This document shows, one piece after another, positions 42,026 to 50,590 of a stretch of 64,000 nt of DNA. Each line of letters opens with the position of its first letter. Within the stretch, counting starts at the first letter, position 1. Made by a program: the position numbers and the translations under genes. Below the pieces are notes generated by a model. The model was given only the letters and a program-made list of their open reading frames with translations, ran no database searches and was not told the DNA's origin. This DNA comes from Gemmatimonadaceae bacterium (GTDB lineage Bacteria > Latescibacterota > UBA2968 > UBA8231), in assembly GCA_026706075.1 (NCBI GenBank), contig JAPOZM010000007.1, positions 1-64,000 on the forward strand. Reading direction: 5' to 3'.

Positions 42026-42055
42026 GGCGGCCTCCTTCAGACCGTGGCTGTGGGG

Positions 42056-42073
42056 CCGGCGCTCGAGCGCCGG
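42056..42073. repeat. Perfect 18-bp palindrome
   Basis: CCGGCGCTCGAGCGCCGG lies between the lactonase stop (42132) and the aldolase start. As RNA it folds into a 7-bp GC stem with a TCGA loop. It may be a terminator-like or processing hairpin, or a dimeric-regulator operator 5' of the aldolase. No T-tract follows. Confidence 0.55.
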
Positions 42074-42131
42074 ATCGTTCGGCCCGCGAAGGCGGGCACC
42101 TGGTTCGACGCGGGGCTCGCCGGGCGGTTTC

Positions 42132-43190
42132 TCAGCGAAGCATCCTGATGCACACCGGGGAGGGCGTCTCCGCGCTCTCTCCCGTGTCCTGGAGCCGGCC
42201 CGATCCGTCGACGCGCAGCCGGGCGATGCGGTCGGTGTGGTGTCCGCCCGAGTAGAGCCAGCGGCCCGAGGGGTCGATGGCGAAGTTGCGCGGCGCCGAC
42301 GGCACCGGCGTGTGGCCGAGGAGGGTGAGCTGTCCGCTGCCGGCGTCGACGGCGAAGGCGGCGATCGAGTCGTGGCCGCGGTTGGAGCCGTAGAGGAAGC
42401 GGCCGTCGGCGGACAGGTGGATGTCGGAGGTGTGCGTGGTCTCGGCGTAGCCGGCTGGGAGGGTGGTGACCTCCTCGACCTCGATCAGGGAGCCGCCGTC
42501 GTCGCCGCGGGCGAAGAGGGTGATCGTGTTGGACATCTCGTTGATGACGTAGGCGAAGCGGCGGTTCGGGTGGAAGGCCATGTGCCGGGGACCGCCGCCG
42601 GGGGTCACCCGCCCCGAGCCGTGGGGGACCAGGCGTCCGGCCTCCAGGTCGAGGCCGTAGACCAGGACCTCGTCGAGGCCGAGATCGGCGCAGAAGGCGA
42701 AGCCGTTGTCGGGATCGACGTTGATCGAGTGGGCGTGCGGCCCCTGCTGGCGCCCCGGATCGACGCTCGAGCCCATGTGCTGATGGAAGTCGGAGATCTC
42801 ACCCAGGCTGCCGTCGTCCCGCACGGGGTGCATGGAGACGCTGCCGCCGCCGTAGTTGGCGCACAGGACGTAGCGGCCGCTGTGGTCGACGGTGTTGTGG
42901 CACGGCGCCGAGCCGCCCGTGGGCTGCAGGTTGAGGAAGGTGAGGGCCCCCGAGTCGGCGTCGATGGAGAAGGCGCTCACGGCGCCGCCGCCGTCGAAGT
43001 GGGAGACCTCGTTCACGGCGTAGAGGAAGCGGCCGTTCGGGTGCAGGGCCAGGAAGGAGGGGTTGTCTTCGCAGGGGGTGCGGCCGTGGATGCGCAGGGC
43101 TCCCGAGTCGGGGTCGGCCTCGCCGTAGTAGATGGCGGCGTCGTCACCGCTGGTGTAGTTGCCGATGAAAACGAGAGCCCGGTCTGCCAT
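42132..43190 (-). CDS. Lactonase family protein (YbhE-like beta-propeller, 6-phosphogluconolactonase type)
   Basis: 352 residues, the usual length. Seven-bladed propeller features: FIGNYTSG at the start, PSFLALHPNGRFLYAVNE, GSAPCHNTVDHSGRYVLCANYGGG, GPHAHSINVDP, GGGPRHMAFHPN, IHLSADGRFLYGSNRGHDS, APRNFAIDPSGRWLYSG. Family members hydrolyse sugar or dicarboxylic acid lactones. It precedes the aldolase/radical SAM pair on the same strand, with 106 bp between. Confidence 0.88.
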   Translation of the reverse strand: MADRALVFIGNYTSGDDAAIYYGEADPDSGALRIHGRTPCEDNPSFLALHPNGRFLYAVNEVSHFDGGGAVSAFSIDADSGALTFLNLQPTGGSAPCHNTVDHSGRYVLCANYGGGSVSMHPVRDDGSLGEISDFHQHMGSSVDPGRQQGPHAHSINVDPDNGFAFCADLGLDEVLVYGLDLEAGRLVPHGSGRVTPGGGPRHMAFHPNRRFAYVINEMSNTITLFARGDDGGSLIEVEEVTTLPAGYAETTHTSDIHLSADGRFLYGSNRGHDSIAAFAVDAGSGQLTLLGHTPVPSAPRNFAIDPSGRWLYSGGHHTDRIARLRVDGSGRLQDTGESAETPSPVCIRMLR

Positions 43191-43317
43191 GTGCGGTCAC
43201 GCGCTCCGGTGGAGGTCGGTATAGCCAAGGGGGGCGCAAGGTACGCATGGCCTCGATTGCCGACAAGCTCCCGCGGGCCCCGGCAGTGCCGCAGATGCGC
43301 CCGGTGGAGCGGCACTC

Positions 43318-43781
43318 TCACAGCTTGCAGTCAAGGGCCAGCGTCCCATCTCGGTACACTCTTGCGATGAACGGTTTGTCGTGCGCATCAAGGAAACGCC
43401 CAAGTCGGGGAACGGCCTTTAGCAGTGCAGCGGCCATGCTCTCTCCGCGCTGATTGCTGCTGATCAGCACGAACAATGCCACTCCTGCGTTCTTGACGGC
43501 CATCTTCTCATGCTGCCTGTACCTGATCCTTCGATCCTTTGTTATCACAATCCAATCGCGCTGTCCGACTTCAGCGATCCACTTCTCGTCAGCCGCGGCG
43601 GGGTCGAATGCTCCTCGAGCGTATGCACCACAACCCCTTCATCTCGAAGTGCCTGTACAACAATCCTGCTTCCTATGGAATGATCCAGAAAGAGCGGAGG
43701 CAGGTCAGGCGGCGAGGGGGAGGCCTTGGGCTTCGAACCGGATGGCCGCCTGGATTTCGAGCGGCTCTCGCCCATAGTCAT
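43318..43781 (-). pseudogene. VapC45-like PIN toxin, frameshifted
   Basis: Two frames together make one PIN-like toxin. The upstream frame gives PPLFLDHSIGSRIVVQALRDEG (first catalytic Asp region). The downstream frame gives EKWIAEVGQRDWIVITKDRRIR, the family's second acidic motif, and ends with PFIARVYRDGTLALDCKL. The switch between frames is near 43605-43612 (CTCGAGGAGCATTC on the minus strand), a one-base indel. The start is uncertain (the first frame is open to 43781 inside the antitoxin). It is a broken ribonuclease toxin unless this is a sequencing error or programmed frameshift. Confidence 0.68.
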
Positions 43782-44370
43782 AGGACAGATCTTCGATGGA
43801 CTCGCCGGCCCCGAAACGCTCGGCTATGACAGAAGTGGGTATTCCCGTTCCAACAATCGAAGGACGACCAAAGGACTTGTTCGGATCGATCACGACAATG
43901 CGTAGTTCGCTCAGTGAGTCGGTCGCTCTGGTCGTGAGGGGAAACAGCCGAGCGGCAAGTCCATTTTCCTTGTCAATTCGGCTCAGACTTGCTTCGATCA
44001 ACTCTCGGAGAACCAACTGGCCACTCCTCGATACCGCAATCCGGGTTACGAAGAGATCGAGGCCATCGGTGTCTATGTCCAGTTCGGCAAGGGGATGCTC
44101 AGAGGCAAAGGCCCCCTGCATATAGTCAATGGTGCGACGCATCCTCTGGAAGGAGATCCTGTGTCTCTTCCGGATGAAACCAAGAACATGCGCTTCCACC
44201 AGATTGGTGAAGGAGAGTTGGTCGCTGCCCCCCGGAGGATGGAATATGGGCGAAAAGCCACGGCCGCCACGAAACCAGGACCTCAATGTGGAAGATGGAA
44301 TGCGCAGATAGTGCGCAACCTCGACGACTCCATAGGCTGGCAGCGTACGAACGTCCTCAGTGAAGATCAC
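43705..44370 (-). CDS. DUF433-family antitoxin with N-terminal MerR-like HTH (VapB45-like)
   Basis: 221 residues from a GTG preceded by GGGGGAG. The N-terminal HTH (YGVVEVAHYLRIPSSTLRSWF) is MerR-like. The C-terminal ~70 residues are DUF433 (GRPSIVGTGIPTSVIAERFGAGESIEDLSYDYG). This architecture is the antitoxin of VapBC45-type modules, preceding a PIN toxin on the same strand. It would bind its own promoter and neutralise the toxin. GC is clearly lower than in the surroundings, suggesting transfer. Confidence 0.85.
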   Translation of the reverse strand: MIFTEDVRTLPAYGVVEVAHYLRIPSSTLRSWFRGGRGFSPIFHPPGGSDQLSFTNLVEAHVLGFIRKRHRISFQRMRRTIDYMQGAFASEHPLAELDIDTDGLDLFVTRIAVSRSGQLVLRELIEASLSRIDKENGLAARLFPLTTRATDSLSELRIVVIDPNKSFGRPSIVGTGIPTSVIAERFGAGESIEDLSYDYGREPLEIQAAIRFEAQGLPLAA

Positions 44371-44674
44371 TGGCTCCCCCGAACCGTGGCCGATTCCTCG
44401 TTGCTGGGAGGCTCTGGGATGGTGTGAGAAGGTGGAAGGGCCTGTTGCGTTTGGGTCTCGCGCTGAAAGACGGGAAGGAGGGGTGGCGATACCCGGCCGG
44501 ACAGGTGCAATTCAATCTGCGAAAATAGCTCCCGAATCATGGCGGGTCAATTTGTCCACCGAGTTCCGGCAGCTCGGCCAAAGCAACACTTGTGCCGGAC
44601 TGATCATACCGAGCTTTCGGCCTGAAGATACGTCCTGTCCGCCCCCAGCCGCGGACCGGAAGGGGAGCGTCGGC
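44371..44674. other. Intergenic region upstream of the antitoxin
   Basis: 304 bp between the antitoxin start and the GH172 stop (both minus strand). Contains the antitoxin's promoter; no clear terminator for the toxin-antitoxin locus or regulatory palindrome stood out. Lower GC (visible AT-rich stretches such as AATTTGTCCACCG) than the neighbouring GH172 gene. Confidence 0.4.
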
Positions 44675-45721
44675 TCAGATCACCTCCCGCGCGTCCGCGT
44701 CGGGAAGCTCGGGAAGGGGCGCCGACGGCAGCGTCTGGTACCAGTAGACGACGGAGGAGATGTCGTCCTGCAGGGCCAGGTAACGGCCCTCCGAGCGCCA
44801 GCCGAGGGCCTGCATGTGGACCCGCAGATCGCTCTTGAAGAACACGGGGTCGTGGACGTGGAAGCGGTACAGGGTCATGCGGCAGCCGGCCTCGCCGGAG
44901 GTCTTCACCACCTGCCGGAAGCCGGCGTACGGTCCCGAGAAGTCGCGGCGGTCGAAGCCCCAGGCGCCCAGGAAGTAGTCCTCGGTGCCGGTGCCGCAGA
45001 TCGTCGGGTGCTCGCCGTCGCCGTCGAGGAACATCTTGATCTCCCCCTCGCCCCACCAGCCGGCGCTGTTCTGCTGCCAGGCCATGAAGGTGCCCACGTA
45101 CTGGCCGCGGCCACGGATGCCGTCGGCCATGACGTACTCCTGCGCGTAGGGCAGGGGGTTCGTGCGCCGCCACTGGGCGCAGAAGGCGAGGGCTTCGGCC
45201 GGGACCTCCTCCAGCGTGTAGTTGATGGTGTAGAAGAACCCGGGCAGCTCGTTGACGCCGTCGTTCTCCACGGTGATGCGGGCGTGCTTCCGGAAGGGCA
45301 TGGGGAAGTAGACGTTCATGCCGCCGTGGGGGTTGACGTTGACCGGCGCGCCGAGCACGTCCTGGCGCTCGTTCCAGGCGTTGCAGCCGAAGTCCCCGAG
45401 GGGCGCCTCCACCGAGGGGTGGTCCTGTCCGTCCCAGTAGATGCGCAGGATGACGGAGCGGTAGAAGGTGTGGCGGAAGGTGAACCACATGTGGCGGATG
45501 ACGCCGGGTCCCTCGTGGTCCATCAGGGTGGTGGTGCTGCCGGGGGCCAGCTTCAGGCACGGCCGCACCTTCCAGCCCTTGCCGAGGTCGCGGGCGGCGC
45601 TGCCGGCTTCGGGCTCGGCGCGGGCGCCGCCGCCGACGGCGCCGTCGGGGTTCTCGGCGCTCAGGGAGCGGGACTCGGCGCGCCGGTCGAGGTAGAGGTT
45701 GCCCAGGTCGATCGGTAGCAT
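44675..45721 (-). CDS. DUF2961/GH172-family protein
   Basis: 348 residues from the ATG at 45721 (the track's longer ORF adds the DadA region out of frame). GH172 (DUF2961) landmarks: GPGVIRHMWFTF, ILRIYWDGQDHPSVEAPLGDFF-like segment, NVYFPMPFRKHARITVEN and TGTEDYFLGAWGF with the catalytic-type acidic residues. Established members are difructose-dianhydride/alpha-D-arabinofuranosidase-type glycosidases. No signal peptide, so cytosolic here. It is 11 bp from the DadA stop, last gene of a four-gene run. Confidence 0.87.
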   Translation of the reverse strand: MLPIDLGNLYLDRRAESRSLSAENPDGAVGGGARAEPEAGSAARDLGKGWKVRPCLKLAPGSTTTLMDHEGPGVIRHMWFTFRHTFYRSVILRIYWDGQDHPSVEAPLGDFGCNAWNERQDVLGAPVNVNPHGGMNVYFPMPFRKHARITVENDGVNELPGFFYTINYTLEEVPAEALAFCAQWRRTNPLPYAQEYVMADGIRGRGQYVGTFMAWQQNSAGWWGEGEIKMFLDGDGEHPTICGTGTEDYFLGAWGFDRRDFSGPYAGFRQVVKTSGEAGCRMTLYRFHVHDPVFFKSDLRVHMQALGWRSEGRYLALQDDISSVVYWYQTLPSAPLPELPDADAREVI

Positions 45722-45732
45722 GGCGTCCTTTC

Positions 45733-47022
45733 TCAGGAGAAACGGTCGGGGTCGAGCAGCTCCAGGTCGTGGCCGGGCTCCTCGCCGGCCACCAGCCGCG
45801 AGACGATGCGCCCGGTCACCGGCCCCAGGGAGAGGCCGATCATGGCGTGGCCGGCGGCGACCACCACGTTGCGCCAGCGCCGCGGCCGGCCGAGGAGGGC
45901 CATGCCGTCGGGGGTGCACGGCCTCAGCCCGCGCCAGACCTCGTGGACGCGGAAGCTCGAGGGGTCCCAGTGGGGAATGTAGCGGGGCACGCCGCGCATG
46001 ATGGCGTCGACACGCCGCTGGTTGATCGACAGGTCCATGCCGGCCAGCTCCAGGGTGCCGGCGAAGCGCACCCGGTCCCGGCCCATGGGCGTCATCGCCA
46101 CCCGGGCCTCGGTCAGCATGAGGGGCAGGTCGGGCGTGCCGGGCGGGGACTCGACGGTGACCGAGTATCCCTTGGCCGGCTGGATCGGCGCCTTCACGCC
46201 GAGGCCGCGGGCCAGCTCCGGGCTCCAGGAGCCGGCGGCCAGGACCAGCTGACGGGGGCGGAAGACGCCCCGCGTCGTCTCCACCGCCTCGACGCTGTCG
46301 CCGCGGGTCAGCAGCCGCAGCACCTCGGCCCCCTCGACGACGGTCACCCCTGCCTCGGCGGCGCGGCCGGCGAGCCCCCGCACGAAGCGTCCGGGATCCA
46401 TGTGGGAGTCCTGGGAGTAGAAGACCCCGCCCACGCAGCGCACCTCGAAGCCGCCAAGCCGTGCGGCGGCCTCGGCAGCGTCCACGCTCTCCACCTCGAT
46501 GCCGGCGGCGCCCATGTGACGGGCCTCCTCCTCGGCGTCGGCGAGCCCCTCCGGGGTGTCGCACAGCATCAGCCGGCCGATCTCGCCGTAGCTGAAGTCG
46601 AGGCCGCTGTCGGCGATCTCGCGGAAGAGGCCGCGGCTCTCGAGGTGGAGGTCGCGCAGGACGGGGACGGCCCGGTCGACGCGGGCCTGGGTGGCGGCGC
46701 GGCGGAAGCGCCACAGCCAGCGCAGCAGGTCGCCGTCGAGGCGCGGCTTGATGTAGAAGGGGCTGTCGGGGCTCATCATGTAGCGCAGCCCGGCGCGCAG
46801 GGCCGCCGGCTCGGCGAGGGGCACGCTGTGGCTGGGCACCACGAGGCCGGCGTTTCCGTGGGAGCTGCCCGAGCAGACCTCGCCCTTGTCGAGGAGGACG
46901 ACCTCGGCGCCGGCCTGGCGCAGGAACCAGGCGCTGCAGACGCCGACGGAACCGGCGCCGACCACCAGGACCTCGGCGTCGCGGGGCCGGCCGAAGGCGG
47001 GGGCGGGCGCGGCTTCGCTCAT
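45733..47022 (-). CDS. D-amino acid dehydrogenase-like FAD oxidoreductase (DadA family)
   Basis: 429 residues from the ATG at 47022, which overlaps the zinc-ribbon stop (ATGA). FAD-binding VLVVGAGSVGVCSAWFL, then LDKGEVCSGSSHGNAGLV, RVGLRPCTPDGMALLG-like C-terminal (HEVWRGLRPCTPDGMALLG) and the final GHAMIGLSLGPVTGRIV, all DadA/DAO family. It oxidises D-amino acids, feeding electrons to quinones. Together with the DSD1-like enzyme it suggests use of D-amino compounds. Soluble, membrane-associated. Confidence 0.88.
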   Translation of the reverse strand: MSEAAPAPAFGRPRDAEVLVVGAGSVGVCSAWFLRQAGAEVVLLDKGEVCSGSSHGNAGLVVPSHSVPLAEPAALRAGLRYMMSPDSPFYIKPRLDGDLLRWLWRFRRAATQARVDRAVPVLRDLHLESRGLFREIADSGLDFSYGEIGRLMLCDTPEGLADAEEEARHMGAAGIEVESVDAAEAAARLGGFEVRCVGGVFYSQDSHMDPGRFVRGLAGRAAEAGVTVVEGAEVLRLLTRGDSVEAVETTRGVFRPRQLVLAAGSWSPELARGLGVKAPIQPAKGYSVTVESPPGTPDLPLMLTEARVAMTPMGRDRVRFAGTLELAGMDLSINQRRVDAIMRGVPRYIPHWDPSSFRVHEVWRGLRPCTPDGMALLGRPRRWRNVVVAAGHAMIGLSLGPVTGRIVSRLVAGEEPGHDLELLDPDRFS

Positions 47023-47294
47023 CGGCGGCGCAGCCCCCGGGTGAAGACCTTGCCGCCGATGAGGAAGGCGGGGCCGCCGCCGGGGCCGCGCTCGCGGGCG
47101 AAGGTCTGGCCGCACCGAGGGCAGCGCAGGTCGCCGTCGGTGAAGTCCTCGGCGATGCGCTCCCGGCGGATCTTCACGAGGCCGCCGTCGCCCCCCTTGC
47201 GGTAGCGCAGCAGCCGTGTCCGGCAGCCGGCGCAGAAGACCGAGACCGTGCGGGCATCGGTGGGCACCCGCGCCCGCGCAGGCGCAGCGCTCAC
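47019..47294 (-). CDS. Small zinc-ribbon protein, unknown
   Basis: 91 residues. The GTG start at 47294 overlaps the upstream stop (GTGA), and the stop overlaps DadA's ATG, so the start is well supported. Two CxxC pairs (FCAGCRTRLLR and LRCPRCGQTF) form one zinc ribbon with a ~30-residue spacer rich in Lys/Arg, similar to phage Com-type translational regulators, without enough identity to claim one. No HTH. Probably nucleic-acid or protein binding. Confidence 0.6.
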   Translation of the reverse strand: MSAAPARARVPTDARTVSVFCAGCRTRLLRYRKGGDGGLVKIRRERIAEDFTDGDLRCPRCGQTFARERGPGGGPAFLIGGKVFTRGLRRR

Positions 47295-47689
47295 GAGGAG
47301 TGGACTCCGGCCACGCGGCTGGCGAGCCAGGCCGAGGGCACGAAGACGAGAACGCTGAGCACCATGAACCACAGCGGGTGCGGGATCACCGCCAGGTTGG
47401 AGATACCGGCGAGCATCATCACCCCGCCTACGAGCAGGGCAGGGAAGGGCCGCCCGGCGATCCGCGCTGCCACCCAGGCGCCGCAGAACGTGCCGAGGGC
47501 ATAGGCGAGAAGGACCATGAGCAGGGCGCCCACCGGCATCTGGGCGACGATTTCAGCGAAGGCCTCCGGGTCGGCCGGGTCGAGGCCTTCCGGGGGCGGG
47601 TAGAGCTGGTGGCCGAGGGACTGGAACAGGGCGATGCCGCCGAAGGCGACGGCGATCCCCGCGGCGATGGCGAGAAGAGCACGGATCAT
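47291..47689 (-). CDS. Small four-helix membrane protein
   Basis: 132 residues from the ATG at 47689; the 531-residue track ORF is a shadow. Helices ~2-22, ~52-72, ~80-98 and ~103-122 with a cytoplasmic or periplasmic Pro/Asp-rich loop (PPPEGLDPADPEAF). Resembles small integral proteins of the DUF-type; no function can be named. First gene of the minus run that continues zinc-ribbon, DadA and GH172, divergent from ddl across 135 bp. Confidence 0.65.
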   Translation of the reverse strand: MIRALLAIAAGIAVAFGGIALFQSLGHQLYPPPEGLDPADPEAFAEIVAQMPVGALLMVLLAYALGTFCGAWVAARIAGRPFPALLVGGVMMLAGISNLAVIPHPLWFMVLSVLVFVPSAWLASRVAGVHSS

Positions 47690-47824
47690 GGGGTGGGTCC
47701 TCCTGCAAGGGATGGCCAATCTACCTCGCGCCGAGGCGGCCGGGCAAGAATCCGGGGGGCCGGTTTCCGGCTGCCTGTGTATCTTGGTGGAACCCCTTTG
47801 CCGCACAGAAAGGCGCAACCCCAA

Positions 47825-48928
47825 ATGGCCGACAAGATCCGGGTCGGCGTCCTCTTCGGGGGCCGCTCCGCCGAGCACGAGGTCTCCGTTACCTCGGCGC
47901 GCTCCGTGCTGGAGTCGATCGATCGCGAGAAGTACGAGGTCACCATGATCGGCATCGACCGCGACGGCCGCTGGCTGGCCGCCGGCGACGCCACGGCCCT
48001 GCTCGCCGCGGGCCGGGTGGGGGGCGAGGACCTCAAGCCCGTGGCCCTCGACTACCCGGGGGGCGAGCTGGTCATGCAGAACGGCACCGCCGGCAGTCAG
48101 GCGCTGGACGTCATCTTCCCCATCCTTCACGGCCCGTACGGCGAGGACGGCACCGTGCAGGGCCTGATGGAGCTGTCCGGAGTGGCCTACGTGGGATCCG
48201 GCGTCCTCGGCTCGGCGGTGGGCATGGACAAGGACATGATGAAGCGGGTCTTCCAGGCCGAGGGCTTCGACCAGGTGGAGTACGCCCCGGTGCTGCGCAG
48301 CCGCTGGCGCGCCGAGCCGGAGGCCGTGCGGAGCGAGCTGGAGGAGAGACTCGGCTACCCGATGTTCGTCAAGCCCGCCAACCTCGGCTCCAGCGTGGGC
48401 ATCTCGAGGGCCCGGGATGCAGGTGAGCTGACCGCCGGCCTCGACGAGGCCGCCCGCTACGACCGCAAGCTCGTGGTCGAGGCCGAGGCCGCCGACTGCC
48501 GCGAGGTGGAGGTCTCCGTCCTCGGCTACGAGGACCCCGAGGTCTCGGTGACGGGGGAGATCGTGCCCGGCAACGAGTTCTACGACTACCGCGCCAAGTA
48601 CCTCGACGACAACTCGGAGCTGATCATCCCGGCGCGGGTCGGCCCCGGGACGCAGGAGCGGGTCAGAGACTTGGGGCGGCGGGCCTTCCTGGCGGTGGAG
48701 GCGGCGGGCCTGGCGCGGGTCGACTTCTTCGTCAGCCGCGGCGACGAGGAACGGGTCTACGTGAACGAGATCAACACCATGCCGGGGTTCACGCCGATCA
48801 GCATGTACCCCAAGCTGTGGGAGGCGAGCGGCGTCAGCTACGCCGAGCTGATCGACCGCCTGATCCAGCTGGCCCTGGAGCGCCACCGCGACCGGACGGA
48901 CACCTCCACCGACCGCGGCCTGCCGTGA
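47825..48928 (+). CDS. ddl: D-alanine--D-alanine ligase
   Basis: 367 residues from the ATG at 47825. ATP-grasp enzyme: VLFGGRSAEHEVSV, HGPYGEDGTVQGLMEL, KPANLGSSVGIS, NEINTMPGFTPISMYP. It makes D-Ala-D-Ala for peptidoglycan precursors in the cytosol. It opens a + strand group with overlaps ddl-DUF445-SDR (GTGA each), and is the only clear cell-wall synthesis gene here. Length fits the long Ddl type. Confidence 0.95.
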   Translation: MADKIRVGVLFGGRSAEHEVSVTSARSVLESIDREKYEVTMIGIDRDGRWLAAGDATALLAAGRVGGEDLKPVALDYPGGELVMQNGTAGSQALDVIFPILHGPYGEDGTVQGLMELSGVAYVGSGVLGSAVGMDKDMMKRVFQAEGFDQVEYAPVLRSRWRAEPEAVRSELEERLGYPMFVKPANLGSSVGISRARDAGELTAGLDEAARYDRKLVVEAEAADCREVEVSVLGYEDPEVSVTGEIVPGNEFYDYRAKYLDDNSELIIPARVGPGTQERVRDLGRRAFLAVEAAGLARVDFFVSRGDEERVYVNEINTMPGFTPISMYPKLWEASGVSYAELIDRLIQLALERHRDRTDTSTDRGLP

Positions 48929-49755
48929 GCGAGGGTTCCACGCCCGAGGGCCCGCTGGCGGAGATCCCGGGCCTCTCGGGACAAGACCCCGGCTTCTGGA
49001 CCAAGGGCAAGATCTCCAACGGCCTCTCCCTGCTGGTGCTGCTGGCGGGGCTGGGTCTGTCCGCGGGATCCCCCGGAGCCCCCGCCTGGCTGGCGGCGGC
49101 CGCCCCCTGGGCGCTGGCGGCCGGGCTCTTCGGGTTCGCCGGCGGCATCACCAACTGGCTGGCGGTGAAGATGCTCTTCGACCGCGTGCCCGGCCTCTAC
49201 GGGTCGGGGGTGATCCCCAACCGCTTCCGCGAGATCCGCGCCACCATCAAGACGCTGATCATGACCCACTTCTTCGACGAGGCGTACCTGCGCCGGTTCT
49301 TCGAGGAACACGGGTCCGGCGGCGAGGCCCCCCGCCTGGGGGAGGAGATGCGGGCCCTGCTGGACTCGCCGGAGGCCGACGCCGCCATCGAGGCGGAGGT
49401 GGAGAGCCTGAAGCAGGGCCCCATGGGGATGATGATCCGCATGGCCGGCGCGGATGTGGTCAAGATCCTGGCTCAGCAGTTCGTCGGTGCCCTGATCGAC
49501 CGCCTGGCGCCCCTGGTCGAGGAGCGGCTGCGGGAGGACCCCTCGGCCGGCATCCCGGCCCTGCGGGCGCAGGTCGACCGCCTGCTGGAGGCCAAGCTCG
49601 AGGAGCTGACGCCCGCCGTCGTCAAGGAGATGATGGAGCACGTGATGCGCCGCCACCTCGGCTGGCTGATCGTCTGGGGCAACGTCTTCGGGGGCCTGAT
49701 CGGCCTGCTGTCGAGGGCGGTGGCCGCGGGCTGGGGCCTGCGGGGGGTGCCGTGA
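48925..49755 (+). CDS. DUF445 family membrane protein
   Basis: 276 residues from the GTG that overlaps the ddl stop. Two N-terminal helices (~30-70, with FAGGITNWLAVKMLFDR, the DUF445 signature), a long helical amphipathic middle, and a C-terminal hydrophobic hairpin (~238-262). DUF445 proteins are widespread inner-membrane proteins of unknown function. Translationally coupled to both ddl and the SDR. Confidence 0.83.
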   Translation: MSEGSTPEGPLAEIPGLSGQDPGFWTKGKISNGLSLLVLLAGLGLSAGSPGAPAWLAAAAPWALAAGLFGFAGGITNWLAVKMLFDRVPGLYGSGVIPNRFREIRATIKTLIMTHFFDEAYLRRFFEEHGSGGEAPRLGEEMRALLDSPEADAAIEAEVESLKQGPMGMMIRMAGADVVKILAQQFVGALIDRLAPLVEERLREDPSAGIPALRAQVDRLLEAKLEELTPAVVKEMMEHVMRRHLGWLIVWGNVFGGLIGLLSRAVAAGWGLRGVP

Positions 49756-50558
49756 GCGAGCGCTTCCGCCTCGACGGACAGGTCGCCGTGGTCGTCGGCG
49801 GCACCGGGGCCCTCGGCGGCGCCATGGCCCGCGGCCTGGCGGCGGCCGGAGCGGCGGTGGCCGTGGCCGGACGCAACGCCGGCCGCGGCGGGCAGGTGGT
49901 GGAGGCTGTCGAGGCGGCGGGAGGCCGGGCGGTCTTCGCCCCCTGCGACGCGGGTTCCCGGGGGCAGCTGGTGGAGGCGCGGGAACTCGTCCTGCAGCGG
50001 CTCGGCGAGCCGTCGGTGCTGGTGAACGCCGCCGGCGGCAACCAGCCCGCCGTCACCCTGGACGAGCAGCTCCGCTTCGAGGACGTGGACCTGCAGGCCT
50101 GGCGGGACTGCCTCGACCTCAACCTGTCCGCCGGGGTGCTGCTGCCGTGCCAGGTCTTCGGACCGCCCATGAAGGCCGCCGGCCGCGGCTCCATCGTCAA
50201 CATCGCGTCGATCAGCGCCCACGTGCCCCTGTCGCGGGTGGTGGCCTACTCGGCGGCCAAGGCGGCCGTCGTCAACCTGACGCGGTTCCTGGCCCGCGAG
50301 TGGGCGCCGGCGGTGCGGGTCAACTCGATCACGCCCGGGTTCTTCCCCGGCGAGCAGAACCGCCGGCTGCTGTTCCAGGAGGACGGGGAGCCCACCGAGC
50401 GAGGCCGCCAGATCCTGGAGGGCACGCCCATGGGCCGCTTCGGCGATCCCGCGGAGCTGGTGGGCGCGGCCGTCTTCCTGGCCTGTCACGAGGCCAGCTC
50501 CTTCGTCACCGGCGCCGACCTGCCCGTCGACGGCGGCTTCCTGGCCTCCGCGCTCTGA
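49752..50558 (+). CDS. SDR oxidoreductase, mannonate/gluconate-dehydrogenase type
   Basis: 268 residues from a GTG. Classical SDR: VVGGTGALGGAMARGL (TGxxxGxG), NAAGGNQP, the catalytic S-Y-K in IASISAHVPLSRVVAYSAAKAAVVNL, and DLPVDGGFLASAL. The NAAGGNQPxA stretch is common in D-mannonate oxidoreductase-like SDRs that reduce fructuronate. It could feed the UxuA-like mannonate dehydratase, although the two genes are 33 kb apart. GTGA coupling to DUF445. Confidence 0.82.
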   Translation: MSERFRLDGQVAVVVGGTGALGGAMARGLAAAGAAVAVAGRNAGRGGQVVEAVEAAGGRAVFAPCDAGSRGQLVEARELVLQRLGEPSVLVNAAGGNQPAVTLDEQLRFEDVDLQAWRDCLDLNLSAGVLLPCQVFGPPMKAAGRGSIVNIASISAHVPLSRVVAYSAAKAAVVNLTRFLAREWAPAVRVNSITPGFFPGEQNRRLLFQEDGEPTERGRQILEGTPMGRFGDPAELVGAAVFLACHEASSFVTGADLPVDGGFLASAL

Positions 50559-50590
50559 GACCCGGCGCGTCCGCCCCGGGCTCCACCCCA

